A DNA stretch of 64,000 bases from Paraburkholderia terricola (GTDB lineage Bacteria > Pseudomonadota > Gammaproteobacteria > Burkholderiales > Burkholderiaceae). The DNA lies in NCBI RefSeq assembly GCF_900142195.1, contig NZ_FRAB01000015.1, positions 62,001-126,000 on the forward strand, written 5' to 3'. The position numbers and the translations under genes are program-made. Every line of letters begins with the position of its first letter. Position 1 is the stretch's first letter. Positions 36,101 to 44,615 of the stretch are shown piece after piece. Below the pieces are notes generated by a model. That model searched no databases, was not told the origin of the DNA, and worked only from the letters and a program-made list of their open reading frames with translations.

Positions 36101-36574
36101 TCAGCCTCCGCGATAAGCCTCTTCGAGCGTCGCGATGTCCAGCTTGATCATTGTCATCATGGCCTGCATCACGCGATTCGCTTTCGCCCTGTCCGGATCT
36201 TGCAGCATGCGGAGGAGGGCGTCAGGCGCGATCTGCCACGAGACGCCGAACTTGTCCCGAAGCCAGCCGCATTGCCAGGGCGCGCCGCCCTCGCCGAGTT
36301 TCGCCCAGTAGTGGTCGACCTCCTGTTGCGAGCCGCAGTGCACGAACAGCGAAATGGCCGGCGTGAACGGGTAATCCGGGCCGCCGTTCATCGCCATGAA
36401 CTCCTGGCCGTCGATCTCGAACGTCACGGCCAGCACGCCGCCCTCCGGGCCGGGGCCGGCTTCCGTGTAGTGCAGGGTGGTGGCGATGCGGGAATTGGAA
36501 AACACCGACGTATAGAAGCGCGCGACTTCTTCCGCATTGCCGTCGCACCACAGGCACGGCGCAATCTTTTGCAT
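36101..36574 (-). CDS. PhnB-like VOC family protein
   Basis: A 157-residue glyoxalase-fold protein of the PhnB/YjdN subfamily (3-demethylubiquinone methyltransferase-like domain): MQKIAPCLWCDGNAEEVARF, FEIDGQEFMAMNGGPDYPFT and WLRDKFGVSWQIAPDAL. It forms a metal-independent or weakly metal-binding dimer in known structures; function is undefined. AGGAGA precedes the ATG. The next gene upstream is a second VOC protein, 34 bp away, so the two likely form an operon. Confidence 0.85.
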   Translation of the reverse strand: MQKIAPCLWCDGNAEEVARFYTSVFSNSRIATTLHYTEAGPGPEGGVLAVTFEIDGQEFMAMNGGPDYPFTPAISLFVHCGSQQEVDHYWAKLGEGGAPWQCGWLRDKFGVSWQIAPDALLRMLQDPDRAKANRVMQAMMTMIKLDIATLEEAYRGG

Positions 36575-36608
36575 GACGAGTCTCCTGTTTATGGATGGCG
36601 CGTGCGGT

Positions 36609-37085
36609 TCACGGCTGACCGCACTGCATGTCGCGCATGCCGGCCTGAATCTCTTCCATGCTCAGATCGCGCTTGTGCGTGGCCAGCGACCAGCTATGGC
36701 CGAACGGGTCTTTCACCTGACCGTAGCGGTCGCCCCAGAACATGTCGGTCACGGGCAGGGTCACCGTGGCGCCCGCTTCGACCGCCTGCCTGAAACTGGC
36801 GTCGACATCCTGCACATAGTGATGAATCGTGACCGGCGTGCCTTTCAGTGAATTCGGACCGAACGTTTGATGCTCCGGCCATTCGTCGGTCAGCATCAGC
36901 ATGGAGTCGCCGATCTTCAGGCACGCGTGCATGACCCGGCCGTCCGGCGCGGGCAGGCGGAACTGTTCGACGGCATTGAAGGCTTTCACGTAGAACGCGA
37001 TGGCGTTCGCGGCATTCGCGCAGACCAGATAGGGCGTGAGCGAATGCATGCCTTCGGGGATCGGTTTGACAGCGGGGCTGGACAT
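36609..37085 (-). CDS. VOC family protein (PhnB/glyoxalase fold)
   Basis: A 158-residue VOC protein: HSLTPYLVCANAANAIAFYV, CLKIGDSMLMLTDEWPEHQT, VTLPVTDMFWGDRYGQVKDP and FGHSWSLATHKRDLS. The last motif (DRYGxxxDPFGHxW) is typical of the YdcJ/PhnB-like VOC group. AAGGAGT lies at good distance before ATG 37085; the ORF extends upstream but without similarity. It is paired with the VOC protein just downstream; possible roles include bleomycin/fosfomycin-type resistance or isomerase activity, none supported directly. Confidence 0.83.
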   Translation of the reverse strand: MSSPAVKPIPEGMHSLTPYLVCANAANAIAFYVKAFNAVEQFRLPAPDGRVMHACLKIGDSMLMLTDEWPEHQTFGPNSLKGTPVTIHHYVQDVDASFRQAVEAGATVTLPVTDMFWGDRYGQVKDPFGHSWSLATHKRDLSMEEIQAGMRDMQCGQP

Positions 37086-37292
37086 GACGGCGACTCCTTG
37101 AAGTAACAGGTTCGTGAGGTGAAAGACCGGCTGCGCGAGCCGGGTCTTCAACGTTACGACGAGCACCGCGCCGTGGAATCGACACTCCGGGAAAAATATT
37201 TTTGAGTACGGGTGTGCGGTTCCGTGTGTCTCCGCCTGCCGCGGACGCAGCGCCTGGCTGGCCGCATGCATGGTCCAGGACCGGCGAGGCGT

Positions 37293-38882
37293 TCAGCCGG
37301 CCGGATTGTCGTCGTCAGGCGGCGTTGCCGCGCCGCCGTCCGGCGCACCGAGGATGCTGATCTGGAAAATCGGCGTCGCCGCGAGCGATTGCAGCGCGGC
37401 GTCCTCGGGGATGTGTTCCAGCAGCGGCAGGATCACCGAGCCGCCGATCACCGCGCGCCGGCTGTTGTCGGCGGGCCGCAGCCCCCACACGTCCTGATAG
37501 ACCACCGGCACCGCGACGCCGTTGCGGGTCGTGTTGCCGAGATAAAGCATCACGTGGCCGCCGATGTAGATCAGCGTGCGCATCGGTTCGCCGTGCCCGG
37601 CCAGATAATCGAGCCGCTGCGCGGGCGTGGACGCCGATAGATCGGTCATGCGCCCGGCGCTCATCTGCGTCGACGAATGGCGCGGCAGCCATACGCCGAA
37701 GGCCGCGAAGATGCTTTGCAATTCCGACGAGCAGTCGTTGTAGAGCCCGCTGTTGCCCCAGCCGTAAGGCCGGCCGATCAGCGCTTTGAGCAGCGTCGCC
37801 AGATGACGCGGGGTGGCGGCGAGCGGCATCGGAGCGATTTGCGCGTCGCTGAGTTCGGCGCTGCGAATGAGCGCGTGGCCGTCCGCATCGCGGGCAGGCA
37901 CGAGGACTTTGCGGGCGATGGGGGCGTCGGGGCTGGGTGCCTTGCCCGCTCGGGAATCGGCGATCGCGATTGGTGCGAGCGGCAGCAGCGTGCCCGCCGG
38001 CGCATCGAAGCGGAATACGCCGCGGCTGTCACGCACCGGCGCCGACGCCACCGTCACCGCGCCCAGCGACTTTGCCGCGGCGGCGCGCCAGCTGTCGACG
38101 AAGCGCTCGTCGGCCATGCCGAGCCCGTCGCTGCGCACCCAGCCTTGCACGTCGGGCGTTTGCACGTAGCGCCATGCGCCGTCGGCGCTGCCGCCCAATA
38201 CGTACAGCGGCGTGCCCGGCCGCACGGCCGAGATTTGCAGATTGTCGAACGGATAGCCTTCGCCGGCCAGACGGTGGTCGTAGAACGACGGGTCCGTCGT
38301 CGGCAGCTCGCGCACCATCAGGTTGTTCGTGGCGATCGCGCGGCGCTCCGGCTGGTAGACGGGTTCCTGCGTGAACTGCCCGACGTCCATGTTTTGCGCG
38401 ATGGCGTCGATCCACGCCTTGTCGTGCGGCCGGAAATTTTCGCCGTAGCCGACGGCCGCGCCGCGCTTGCCGGAGTTGTCGAACTTGGCGATGCGGCGCT
38501 CTTGCAACGCGGCGATGTCCGCCCCTTGCTGGCGGTACACGCGCATCGTCACGTAAGCGGAATTCCACGGCGAGGGCGAGCTCGTGCCGGTGCCGAAGTA
38601 GCGCGCGTGGAGCGCCTTGAAGTGCGCCCGCTGTTCGGCGGGGCTCAGGAACGGCCGGTCGTAGCTCGGGCTATCCGGCTCCAGCCAGTGGTCGACGTTC
38701 TGGTCGTAATTGGCGATCGGGTAGAGCGCGACGGTGTCGAGCGGCGCATGCGCGTCGCGTGGCGACGAGGGGTTGCTGCAGGCGGCGATCGTCGCCAGAG
38801 CGGTGAAGGCGGTGCACAGCGCGGCGGCGCGGCAGGCGCTCGGCAACGCGGCGGCAAGGCGGGAAAAAACGGCGACAGGCAT
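37293..38882 (-). CDS. SH3-domain C40 peptidase, lipoprotein (NlpC/P60)
   Basis: A 529-residue predicted lipoprotein. The signal peptide CTAFTALATIAACSNP ends in the lipobox IAAC. Then comes the NlpC/P60-stabilising N-terminal region (NVDHWLEPDSPSYDRPFLSP), an SH3b1-type domain (VRPGTPLYVLGGSADGAWRY with QTPDVQGWVRSDGL), and a C-terminal NlpC/P60 domain with GRPYGWGNSGLYNDCSSELQ (Cys about 384) and GGHVMLYLG (His about 443). Such enzymes cleave gamma-D-Glu-meso-DAP or similar bonds in peptidoglycan. The ATG at 38882 directly precedes the signal peptide. Confidence 0.86.
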   Translation of the reverse strand: MPVAVFSRLAAALPSACRAAALCTAFTALATIAACSNPSSPRDAHAPLDTVALYPIANYDQNVDHWLEPDSPSYDRPFLSPAEQRAHFKALHARYFGTGTSSPSPWNSAYVTMRVYRQQGADIAALQERRIAKFDNSGKRGAAVGYGENFRPHDKAWIDAIAQNMDVGQFTQEPVYQPERRAIATNNLMVRELPTTDPSFYDHRLAGEGYPFDNLQISAVRPGTPLYVLGGSADGAWRYVQTPDVQGWVRSDGLGMADERFVDSWRAAAAKSLGAVTVASAPVRDSRGVFRFDAPAGTLLPLAPIAIADSRAGKAPSPDAPIARKVLVPARDADGHALIRSAELSDAQIAPMPLAATPRHLATLLKALIGRPYGWGNSGLYNDCSSELQSIFAAFGVWLPRHSSTQMSAGRMTDLSASTPAQRLDYLAGHGEPMRTLIYIGGHVMLYLGNTTRNGVAVPVVYQDVWGLRPADNSRRAVIGGSVILPLLEHIPEDAALQSLAATPIFQISILGAPDGGAATPPDDDNPAG

Positions 38883-39132
38883 AGGGTTCGGCGTGGAAGG
38901 TCCAGGGCACGATGATACGGTGTCGCGCGGCGCGGCGGGGTGGTCGATGCGGATCGAAACGGGCCGGGGCTGACTGCTGACTGGCGTTGACTGAGGCGAT
39001 AGCGCGCCTCGCACGATCCCGCCACGCGCGGCGAGTGGTCCGCTACACTCGCCTTGCTTGTTCGACCCCTTGCCTCGAAACGCGTTTTGCGAGGCTGCTT
39101 CAACCAGGTAACCACGAAACCAGGAGAACGGC

Positions 39133-39564
39133 ATGCAAACCAGCGCCCGCAATCAATTCGCCGGCGAAGTGACCGCAGTCAAACGCGGCGCGGTGAACGA
39201 CGAAGTCACGCTGCGCACCGACGACGGTCTCGAGATCGTCTCGATCGTCACACACGGTAGCGCCACGTCGCTCGGACTTGCGCCAGGAAAGAAGGCGTTC
39301 GCGCTGGTCAAGGCATCGTCGGTGATCGTGATGGTCGACGTGGAGAAGCGCCAGGTGTCGGCGCGCAATTGCATCGCCGGCACGGTGTCCGCGGTGACGA
39401 AGGGCGCGGTGAATTCCGAAGTGACGATCAGCGCGGGCGGGACGAGCGGCGCAAGCATCGCGGCGATCATTACCAACGAAAGCGTGGAACGCCTGGGTCT
39501 CGCGAGCGGCCAGTCGGCAACGGCGATTTTCAAGGCATCGAGCGTGATTCTCGGTGTCGAATGA
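39133..39564 (+). CDS. Molbindin-like protein with two TOBE/Mop domains
   Basis: A 143-residue protein made of two tandem Mop/TOBE repeats. Repeat one: ARNQFAGEVTAVKRGAVNDE with FALVKASSVIVMV; repeat two: ARNCIAGTVSAVTKGAVNSE with AIFKASSVILGV. The duplicated layout is that of ModG, which stores or buffers molybdate/tungstate in the cytoplasm by forming trimers. AGGAGA precedes the ATG. No modABC genes are nearby. Confidence 0.9.
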   Translation: MQTSARNQFAGEVTAVKRGAVNDEVTLRTDDGLEIVSIVTHGSATSLGLAPGKKAFALVKASSVIVMVDVEKRQVSARNCIAGTVSAVTKGAVNSEVTISAGGTSGASIAAIITNESVERLGLASGQSATAIFKASSVILGVE

Positions 39565-39654
39565 GGATCGGCACCCGTGCTGAACGAAATGGCCGCTTGA
39601 TTTAAACTGCACGGCCTTGCTGTTCCTCTTTTCGCTTTCATCACGGACGTCGCC

Positions 39655-40152
39655 ATGTTCGAAGTCTCCTCCACCACGCATCTGCCCAAGGCCGCGCAAT
39701 ACGAAGAACTGGTCGGGCAGGCGCGTGCACTGCTCGCCGGCGAAACCGACTGGATCGCCAACGCCGCGAATTTTTCCGCGTTCGTGTTCCATTCGCTGAG
39801 CGATCTGAACTGGGCCGGCTTCTACTTTCACGACGGCCGGGAACTGGTGGTCGGCCCGTTCCAGGGCAAGCCGGCCTGCGTGCGCATCGCGCTCGGCAAG
39901 GGCGTCTGCGGCACGGCCGCGCAAACCCGGCAGACGCAAGTGGTGCGCGACGTGCACGCGTTTCCGGGGCACATTGCGTGCGATTCGGCATCGCAGTCGG
40001 AAATCGTCGTGCCGCTCGTCGCGCCCGACGGCACGCTGATCGGCGTATGGGATGTGGATAGTCCGGTCGTCGCGCGTTTCGACGAAGAAGACGCGAAGGG
40101 GATGGAAGCGTTGTGCGCGGTGTTTATCGAGGCGGCGTTGCCGCGGGGGTAG
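39655..40152 (+). CDS. Free methionine-(R)-sulfoxide reductase (GAF domain)
   Basis: A 165-residue GAF-domain protein of the fRMsr (YebR/MsrC) family, which reduces free Met-R-sulfoxide through a thiol relay. The three conserved Cys are present: C75 in KPACVRIA, C85 in GKGVCGTAA and C109 in HIACDSAS. WAGFYFHDGRELVVGPFQGK and GVWDVDSP complete the signature. It is preceded closely by the molbindin gene (90 bp), and its 3' end overlaps the convergent small gene by 29 bp. Confidence 0.93.
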   Translation: MFEVSSTTHLPKAAQYEELVGQARALLAGETDWIANAANFSAFVFHSLSDLNWAGFYFHDGRELVVGPFQGKPACVRIALGKGVCGTAAQTRQTQVVRDVHAFPGHIACDSASQSEIVVPLVAPDGTLIGVWDVDSPVVARFDEEDAKGMEALCAVFIEAALPRG

Positions 40153-40390
40153 CGGCTTGTTGGCCTTCGCGTCCCGGCACGGGCCGACGACGTCCATCGA
40201 TACGGGCTTTCGCGTACTCGATAGCGAACTGACAGGCCGCCTTCTCGGACGCAAAGTACCCCAGAATGCCGAACGTCTCCCGCTTGCCGTTTCGATGCGT
40301 CACCACGGCCATCGCCGCATAGCCCGGTATCGAAATGGGCGCCAGCGGCATGATGGTCGACGTCTTGTATTGAACTTGATCGGCGTGCAT
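40124..40390 (-). CDS. Conserved hypothetical protein (88 aa)
   Basis: An 88-residue protein, MHADQVQYKTSTIMPLAPIS at the start, then AMAVVTHRNGKRETFGILGY and ACQFAIEYAKARIDGR. GGAGGG 7-12 bp before the ATG at 40390 makes it a strong gene call; the ORF upstream has no similarity. I do not recognise a named family. Its end overlaps the 3' end of the fRMsr gene by 29 bp in the convergent sense. Confidence 0.7.
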   Translation of the reverse strand: MHADQVQYKTSTIMPLAPISIPGYAAMAVVTHRNGKRETFGILGYFASEKAACQFAIEYAKARIDGRRRPVPGREGQQAATPAATPPR

Positions 40391-40439
40391 GGCACATCCC
40401 TCCTCGTCGTTGCCTGGCAATCGGTTTGAGCGAACCGAT

Positions 40440-40655
40440 CTAATACGGACTGTCGTCGGTGAGTTCGTCGAGTTCCAATAGCAGGCCATCCACTGCGCGA
40501 AGCTGAGCTTGCGTGAGGTGGTCGTAATCGAGGAGCGCGTTGAGCCGCTGTCGCCAGTAATGGGTTGAGAGATGAGGATCACCCAACTCACCATACGACG
40601 ACAGCCGCATCACGCGACTGATATGCGCAATATCCTGGTCGATAAGGATATTCAT
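40440..40655 (-). CDS. Conserved hypothetical small protein (71 aa)
   Basis: A 71-residue acidic protein: MNILIDQDIAHISRVMRLSS, then THYWRQRLNALLDYDHLTQA and a Leu/Asp-rich end. GGGAGA sits just before the ATG at 40655. A TTGACG-17-ATTAAC promoter candidate lies upstream. It precedes the 88-aa gene by 49 bp, so both may be co-transcribed. Function unknown. Confidence 0.68.
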   Translation of the reverse strand: MNILIDQDIAHISRVMRLSSYGELGDPHLSTHYWRQRLNALLDYDHLTQAQLRAVDGLLLELDELTDDSPY

Positions 40656-40723
40656 ATATCTCCCGTGTCATTCCTCGTGTTCGGCCGAAGGCTCTATTTA
40701 TTTGCGTCTAACGAATAGACTAG

Positions 40724-40752
40724 GTTAATTTTCCGCGAACTGCCAACGTCAA
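40724..40752 (-). promoter_or_regulatory. Promoter candidate for the 71-aa gene
   Basis: On the minus strand, TTGACG (40747-40752) and ATTAAC (40724-40729) are spaced by 17 bp, about 70 bp upstream of the start at 40655. The flank is AT-rich relative to the window. Confidence 0.35.
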
Positions 40753-40812
40753 ATTGCCGATTGATCATCGCCTAAAATGTAAGCATGGTCGCAACCTGAT
40801 AAGGAGGCCGCC

Positions 40813-40959
40813 ATGTCGGATTCAATGTTGGCGATTTTGTTGGGGATTGTCGTCGTTGCATGTGGCGCTGCGATTTGGGCCGCATCCAGCAATGAGGAGC
40901 GGCTAAGCCAGTGGTTCAGGGAGCATCATCTTCGTGATTTGATGAAACATCGACACTGA
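40813..40959 (+). CDS. Small membrane protein (48 aa)
   Basis: ATG at 40813 follows a full AAGGAGG ribosome binding site at 7-8 nt spacing. The product is 48 residues: one transmembrane helix (MLAILLGIVVVACGAAIWA) then a charged cytoplasmic tail (ERLSQWFREHHLRDLMKHRH, with three closing basic residues). A strong hairpin follows 17 bp after the stop. Single-helix proteins like this often tune a partner membrane complex; no family recognised. Too short for most gene callers. Confidence 0.7.
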   Translation: MSDSMLAILLGIVVVACGAAIWAASSNEERLSQWFREHHLRDLMKHRH

Positions 40960-40976
40960 TCCGGTTCGCAGAACAA

Positions 40977-41001
40977 TTAAGCCCCGCTGAGCGGGGCTTA
41001 A
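40977..41001. terminator. Strong terminator hairpin
   Basis: TTAAGCCCCGC paired with GCGGGGCTTAA around TGA: an 11-bp perfect stem, with A-run on the left and A/T continuation on the right. It ends the 48-aa gene and may also insulate the rng transcript end. Confidence 0.8.
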
Positions 41002-41207
41002 AAAGCGGCGCGCGGACGGTTGGCCGCGACCTTTTATGCCAAATTGTTAGGCGTTTGTTGCGCCCTGTTGTCAATCGCCAGGGCGACCCGAATGCCAATT
41101 GCATGCGCTTTCGAACGGAATAAAAGGACTGCGGCAATTACATCGCCGATCGAGAATCCGGTGGCCACCCTTGGCGCATTCCAGGCCGGTCGATCATGCA
41201 TGGCGGT

Positions 41208-42677
41208 TCACATCAACACGATGTCGTACTGCTCCTGGCTCAAATTCGACTCCACCTGCAACGACACCGTCTTGCCGATGAAATCCATCAGCATCGCCAG
41301 ATGCTGCGACTCTTCCTCGAGAAACAGATCGATCACCTGCTGCGACGCCACCACGCGAAACTCGCGCGGATTGAACTGCCGCGATTCGCGCAGGATCTCG
41401 CGCAGCACGTCATAGCACACGGTGCGCGGCGTCTTGACTTGCCCCTTGCCCTGGCACACGGGGCAAGGCTCGCACAGCACATGCGCGAGCGATTCGCGCG
41501 TTCGCTTGCGCGTCATCTCCACCAGCCCGAGCTGCGAAAAACCATTCACGGTCACGCGCGTGCGATCGCGCGACAACGCCTTCTTCAATTCGCCCAGCAC
41601 CTGGTCGCGATGCTCGACGTTTTCCATATCGATGAAGTCGATGATGATCACGCCGCCGAGGTTACGCAGCCGCAATTGCCGAGCGATGGTGTGCGCGGCT
41701 TCGAGATTGGTCTTGAAGATCGTGTCGTCGAAGTTGCGCGCGCCGACGTAGCCGCCGGTGTTCACGTCGATGGTGGTCATCGCTTCGGTCTGGTCGATCA
41801 CGAGATAGCCGCCCGACTTCAGCTCCACCCGGCGCGACAGCGCGCGCTGAATTTCCGCCTCGATGTTGTACAGATCGAAGAGCGGCCGCTCGCCGGTGTA
41901 GTGATGCAGCTTCGACGACACCGCCGGCGTGAATTCCGCGGCGAAGTCGGCGAGCATTTGATACGTCTCGCGCGAGTCGACCTGAATGCGCGACGTTTCG
42001 TCGTTGACGAAATCGCGCAGCACGCGTTGCGCGAGATTCAGATCCTGATACAGCAGGCTGGTGGGCGGCATGCGCTGGCCTTGCGAAATGATCGTCGCCC
42101 ACGTCTTGCGCAGATACGCGACGTCGCCGGCGAGTTCCTCGCTGCTTGCATCTTCGGCGATCGTGCGTACGATGTAGCCGCCTTTTTCATCGGCGGGCAG
42201 CACTGCGGTCAAGCGCGCGCGCACCGCTTCGCGTTCGGCCTCGCTTTCGATCTTCTGCGAGATGCCGATGTGCGGTTCCTGCGGCAGATACACCAGCGTG
42301 CGCCCGGCAATGCTCACTTGCGTGGAGAGCCGCGCACCCTTGGTGCCGATCGGGTCCTTGACGACCTGCACCATCAGCGTTTGCCCTTCGAACACGATCT
42401 TCTCGATCGGCTGATGCGGCGCCTGATGCTGCGGTTCGCCGGCAATGCGCGGATGCCAGATATCGGCTACGTGCAAAAACGCGGCGCGTTCGAGACCGAT
42501 GTCGATGAAAGCCGATTGCATGCCCGGCAACACGCGCACGACCTTGCCCAGATAGACGTTGCCGACGCGCCCGCGCGACAGCGTTCGCTCGACGTGAAGT
42601 TCCTGGACGGCGCCTTGCTGAACGAGCGCGACGCGCGTTTCCTGCGGCGTGACATTGATCAGGATTTCTTCATTCAT
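41208..42677 (-). CDS. rng: Ribonuclease G
   Basis: A 489-residue RNase E/G family endonuclease. An S1 RNA-binding domain (SRGRVGNVYLGKVVRVLPGM, AFIDIGLERAAFLHVADI) is followed by the RNase H-like and catalytic region with TIDVNTGGYVGARNFDDTIF and IIIDFIDMENVEHRDQVL, holding the metal-binding Asp residues. The zinc-link motif is LCEPCPVCQGKGQVKTP. Length and lack of a C-terminal degradosome scaffold separate RNase G from RNase E. Maf starts 9 bp upstream of it; the pair is conserved in proteobacteria. Confidence 0.96.
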   Translation of the reverse strand: MNEEILINVTPQETRVALVQQGAVQELHVERTLSRGRVGNVYLGKVVRVLPGMQSAFIDIGLERAAFLHVADIWHPRIAGEPQHQAPHQPIEKIVFEGQTLMVQVVKDPIGTKGARLSTQVSIAGRTLVYLPQEPHIGISQKIESEAEREAVRARLTAVLPADEKGGYIVRTIAEDASSEELAGDVAYLRKTWATIISQGQRMPPTSLLYQDLNLAQRVLRDFVNDETSRIQVDSRETYQMLADFAAEFTPAVSSKLHHYTGERPLFDLYNIEAEIQRALSRRVELKSGGYLVIDQTEAMTTIDVNTGGYVGARNFDDTIFKTNLEAAHTIARQLRLRNLGGVIIIDFIDMENVEHRDQVLGELKKALSRDRTRVTVNGFSQLGLVEMTRKRTRESLAHVLCEPCPVCQGKGQVKTPRTVCYDVLREILRESRQFNPREFRVVASQQVIDLFLEEESQHLAMLMDFIGKTVSLQVESNLSQEQYDIVLM

Positions 42678-42686
42678 GGTGTTGTT

Positions 42687-43316
42687 TTAGAAGTCGATGC
42701 GCGCTGCGCGCAGGAGCGCAGCGGTTTCAAAAAGCGGCAAACCCATGATACCTGAATAGGACCCGTCGATATGCTCGATGAACTCGGCGGCGCGTCCCTG
42801 CACGCCGTAGGCGCCCGCCTTGCCGAGCGGCTCGCCGCTCGCCGCATAGCGACGGATCGCGTCTGCGTGCATTGCAGCAAAACGCACCTTCGACACCGAT
42901 AGCGCGGCGGGCAGCAGCGCGCCTTGCGCGTCCACCACGGCAACGGCCGTCAGCACTTCGTGAGCGCGTCCGGCGAGGCGCGCGAGCATCGTGACGGCGT
43001 CGTCCGCGTCGACCGGCTTGCCGAGAATCGCGTCGTCGATCGTGACGGTTGTATCCGCAACCAGGATCGGCCGTGCGGCATGTCCTCCCGCTACGAGGCG
43101 CGCCCGGGCCGCGTGCGCCTTGGCGACGCACACGCGCTGCACGTAGTCGCGCGCGTGCTCGCCGGGCAGTTCCACTTCAAGCGCCTCGGCATCTTCATCG
43201 GGACGCGGCAGCAGCAGTTCGAAGCGCACGCCGAGTTGTTGCAGCAACTCCTGGCGGCGCGGACTTTGGGAGGCGAGATAAACGAACGGATGCAGCGAGT
43301 CGGCGGGCATGGGCAT
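42687..43316 (-). CDS. Maf nucleoside triphosphate pyrophosphatase
   Basis: A 209-residue Maf protein, a house-cleaning nucleotide pyrophosphatase. [20 protein letters not shown] is the phosphate-binding motif; [11 protein letters not shown] and [20 protein letters not shown] complete the active site. The last motif and [14 protein letters not shown] point to the dTTP/UTP pyrophosphatase (YhdE) subgroup rather than the 7-methyl-GTP one. Directly upstream of rng in one transcript. ATG 43316 or 43310 possible. Confidence 0.9.
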   Translation of the reverse strand: MPMPADSLHPFVYLASQSPRRQELLQQLGVRFELLLPRPDEDAEALEVELPGEHARDYVQRVCVAKAHAARARLVAGGHAARPILVADTTVTIDDAILGKPVDADDAVTMLARLAGRAHEVLTAVAVVDAQGALLPAALSVSKVRFAAMHADAIRRYAASGEPLGKAGAYGVQGRAAEFIEHIDGSYSGIMGLPLFETAALLRAARIDF

Positions 43317-43516
43317 GAACAGGTCTCGATGAAACGGATGGCGTCAAGCTGCGAGTGAGCGCGTTGCTCGCGGCGTCGCGCGAGCCTTGCTCGCAGTCCG
43401 ACGCGCGGGCGCATGCGCGCTCAGCGAGGCGTGCGCGCTTGCCTGCTTACCCGCGTGCGTAATCGCACGGCTTGATGCAGGGATAAGCATTTGCACAGAT
43501 GCGCGGCAACGCAAGT

Positions 43517-43595
43517 CAACGAGGCAACGAGGCAACGAGGCAACGAGGCAACGAGGCAACGAGGCAACGAGGCAACGAGGCAACGAGGCAACGAG
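43517..43595. repeat. 8-bp tandem repeat array (about 9.9 copies)
   Basis: Nine perfect copies of CAACGAGG from 43517 to 43588, then a partial copy to 43595, within the 314-bp gap between maf and rlmH. The copies are identical, which suggests recent expansion by slippage. The 8-bp period is not a multiple of three. The rest of the gap (43317-43516, 43596-43630) shows no gene. Confidence 0.95.
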
Positions 43596-43630
43596 CCGAT
43601 CGCCCTGCCGCGCGGCGCCAGCCGTTTCGC

Positions 43631-44101
43631 TCACGCGCGATGATAGGGGTGATTTTGCGTGATGGTCCACGCACGGTAAAGCTGCTCGGCGAGCAGCACG
43701 CGGACCATCGCGTGCGGCAAGGTGAGGCTCGACACGCGCAGCAGCATATCGGCGCGCGCCTTCAGATCGGGATCGAGCCCGTCGGCGCCGCCGATCAGAA
43801 ACGCCACGTCGCGGCCGTCCTGCTGCCAGCCGGGCAGGGCGCCCGCAAGCTGCATGGTGGTCCAGTCCTTGCCGCGTTCGTCGAGCGCGACGATGCGCGC
43901 GTTCTTCGGCAACGCGGCTTCGATCTTCTGCCGCTCGGCGGCCATCACGCTTTCCGCCGGCCGTCCCGACGAACGCTGCTCGGGCTTGATCTCGCGCAGC
44001 TCGATGCGCAGCTCGGGCGGCATGCGCTTCGCGTATTCGTCGAAGCCGGTGGCGATCCAGTCCGGCATCTTGTGGCCGACGGCGAGGATATGCAGTTTCA
44101 T
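43631..44101 (-). CDS. rlmH: 23S rRNA (pseudouridine1915-N3)-methyltransferase
   Basis: A 156-residue SPOUT methyltransferase that methylates pseudouridine 1915 in helix 69 of assembled 70S ribosomes. [20 protein letters not shown] opens the protein; [14 protein letters not shown] and [20 protein letters not shown] hold the knot and cofactor site; [20 protein letters not shown] closes. The ATG at 44101 matches the family; a GTG one codon upstream is possible. It follows rsfS by 57 bp. Confidence 0.96.
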   Translation of the reverse strand: MKLHILAVGHKMPDWIATGFDEYAKRMPPELRIELREIKPEQRSSGRPAESVMAAERQKIEAALPKNARIVALDERGKDWTTMQLAGALPGWQQDGRDVAFLIGGADGLDPDLKARADMLLRVSSLTLPHAMVRVLLAEQLYRAWTITQNHPYHRA

Positions 44102-44158
44102 CACGAATGCGGTCGCGAACTTGTCTTGCGGACGACGCGGCGGGCCGGCAACGCGCGC

Positions 44159-44611
44159 TTACTTGCGGCGCGCCGTCGCCTTGCGCGCGGGCTTCGCGGC
44201 GGGCGCTTCGTCTTCCTCGTCCTCGTCGTCGGGCTCGCTCGAGCGCGCGCCGCCGAACGGATCGGGCGTCGACAGCTTGATGCGCACCGGCTTGTCGCCC
44301 CAGATTTCCTCGAGGTTGTAGTACTGGCGCAGCGCCGGTTGCAGGATGTGCACGACCGCGTCGCCGCAATCGACCAGCACCCATTCGCCGATGTCCTCGC
44401 CCTCGGTGCTGATGATGTCGCCGCCGGCTTCCTTCACGCCTTCCCGCACGCTCGAAGCGAGCGCCTTGGTCTGTCGGTTGGAGGTGCCGCTCGCGACGAT
44501 CACGCGATCGAACAGCGCGGTCAGGTGGCTGGTGTTGAACACCTTGATGTCTTGCGCCTTGACGTCTTCGAGAGCGTCGACGATCACGCGTTGCAGTTTG
44601 CGAATATCCAT
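44159..44611 (-). CDS. rsfS: Ribosomal silencing factor RsfS
   Basis: A 150-residue RsfS/YbeB/Iojap protein that binds uL14 and blocks 30S-50S joining in starvation. Core: MDIRKLQRVIVDALEDVKAQ, FDRVIVASGTSNRQTKALAS, EGEDIGEWVLVDCGDAVVHI. A long acidic-then-basic C-terminal tail (SSEPDDEDEEDEAP, then AAKPARKATARRK) extends it beyond the 105-aa E. coli form. ATG 44611 is the family start and lies 4 bp after the nadD stop. Confidence 0.95.
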   Translation of the reverse strand: MDIRKLQRVIVDALEDVKAQDIKVFNTSHLTALFDRVIVASGTSNRQTKALASSVREGVKEAGGDIISTEGEDIGEWVLVDCGDAVVHILQPALRQYYNLEEIWGDKPVRIKLSTPDPFGGARSSEPDDEDEEDEAPAAKPARKATARRK

Positions 44612-44615
44612 GAGA

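Noticed and set aside
43517..43595. CRISPR-like array
   Set aside because: The 8-bp repeats are directly adjacent with no spacers, and no cas genes are in the window; it is a simple tandem repeat.
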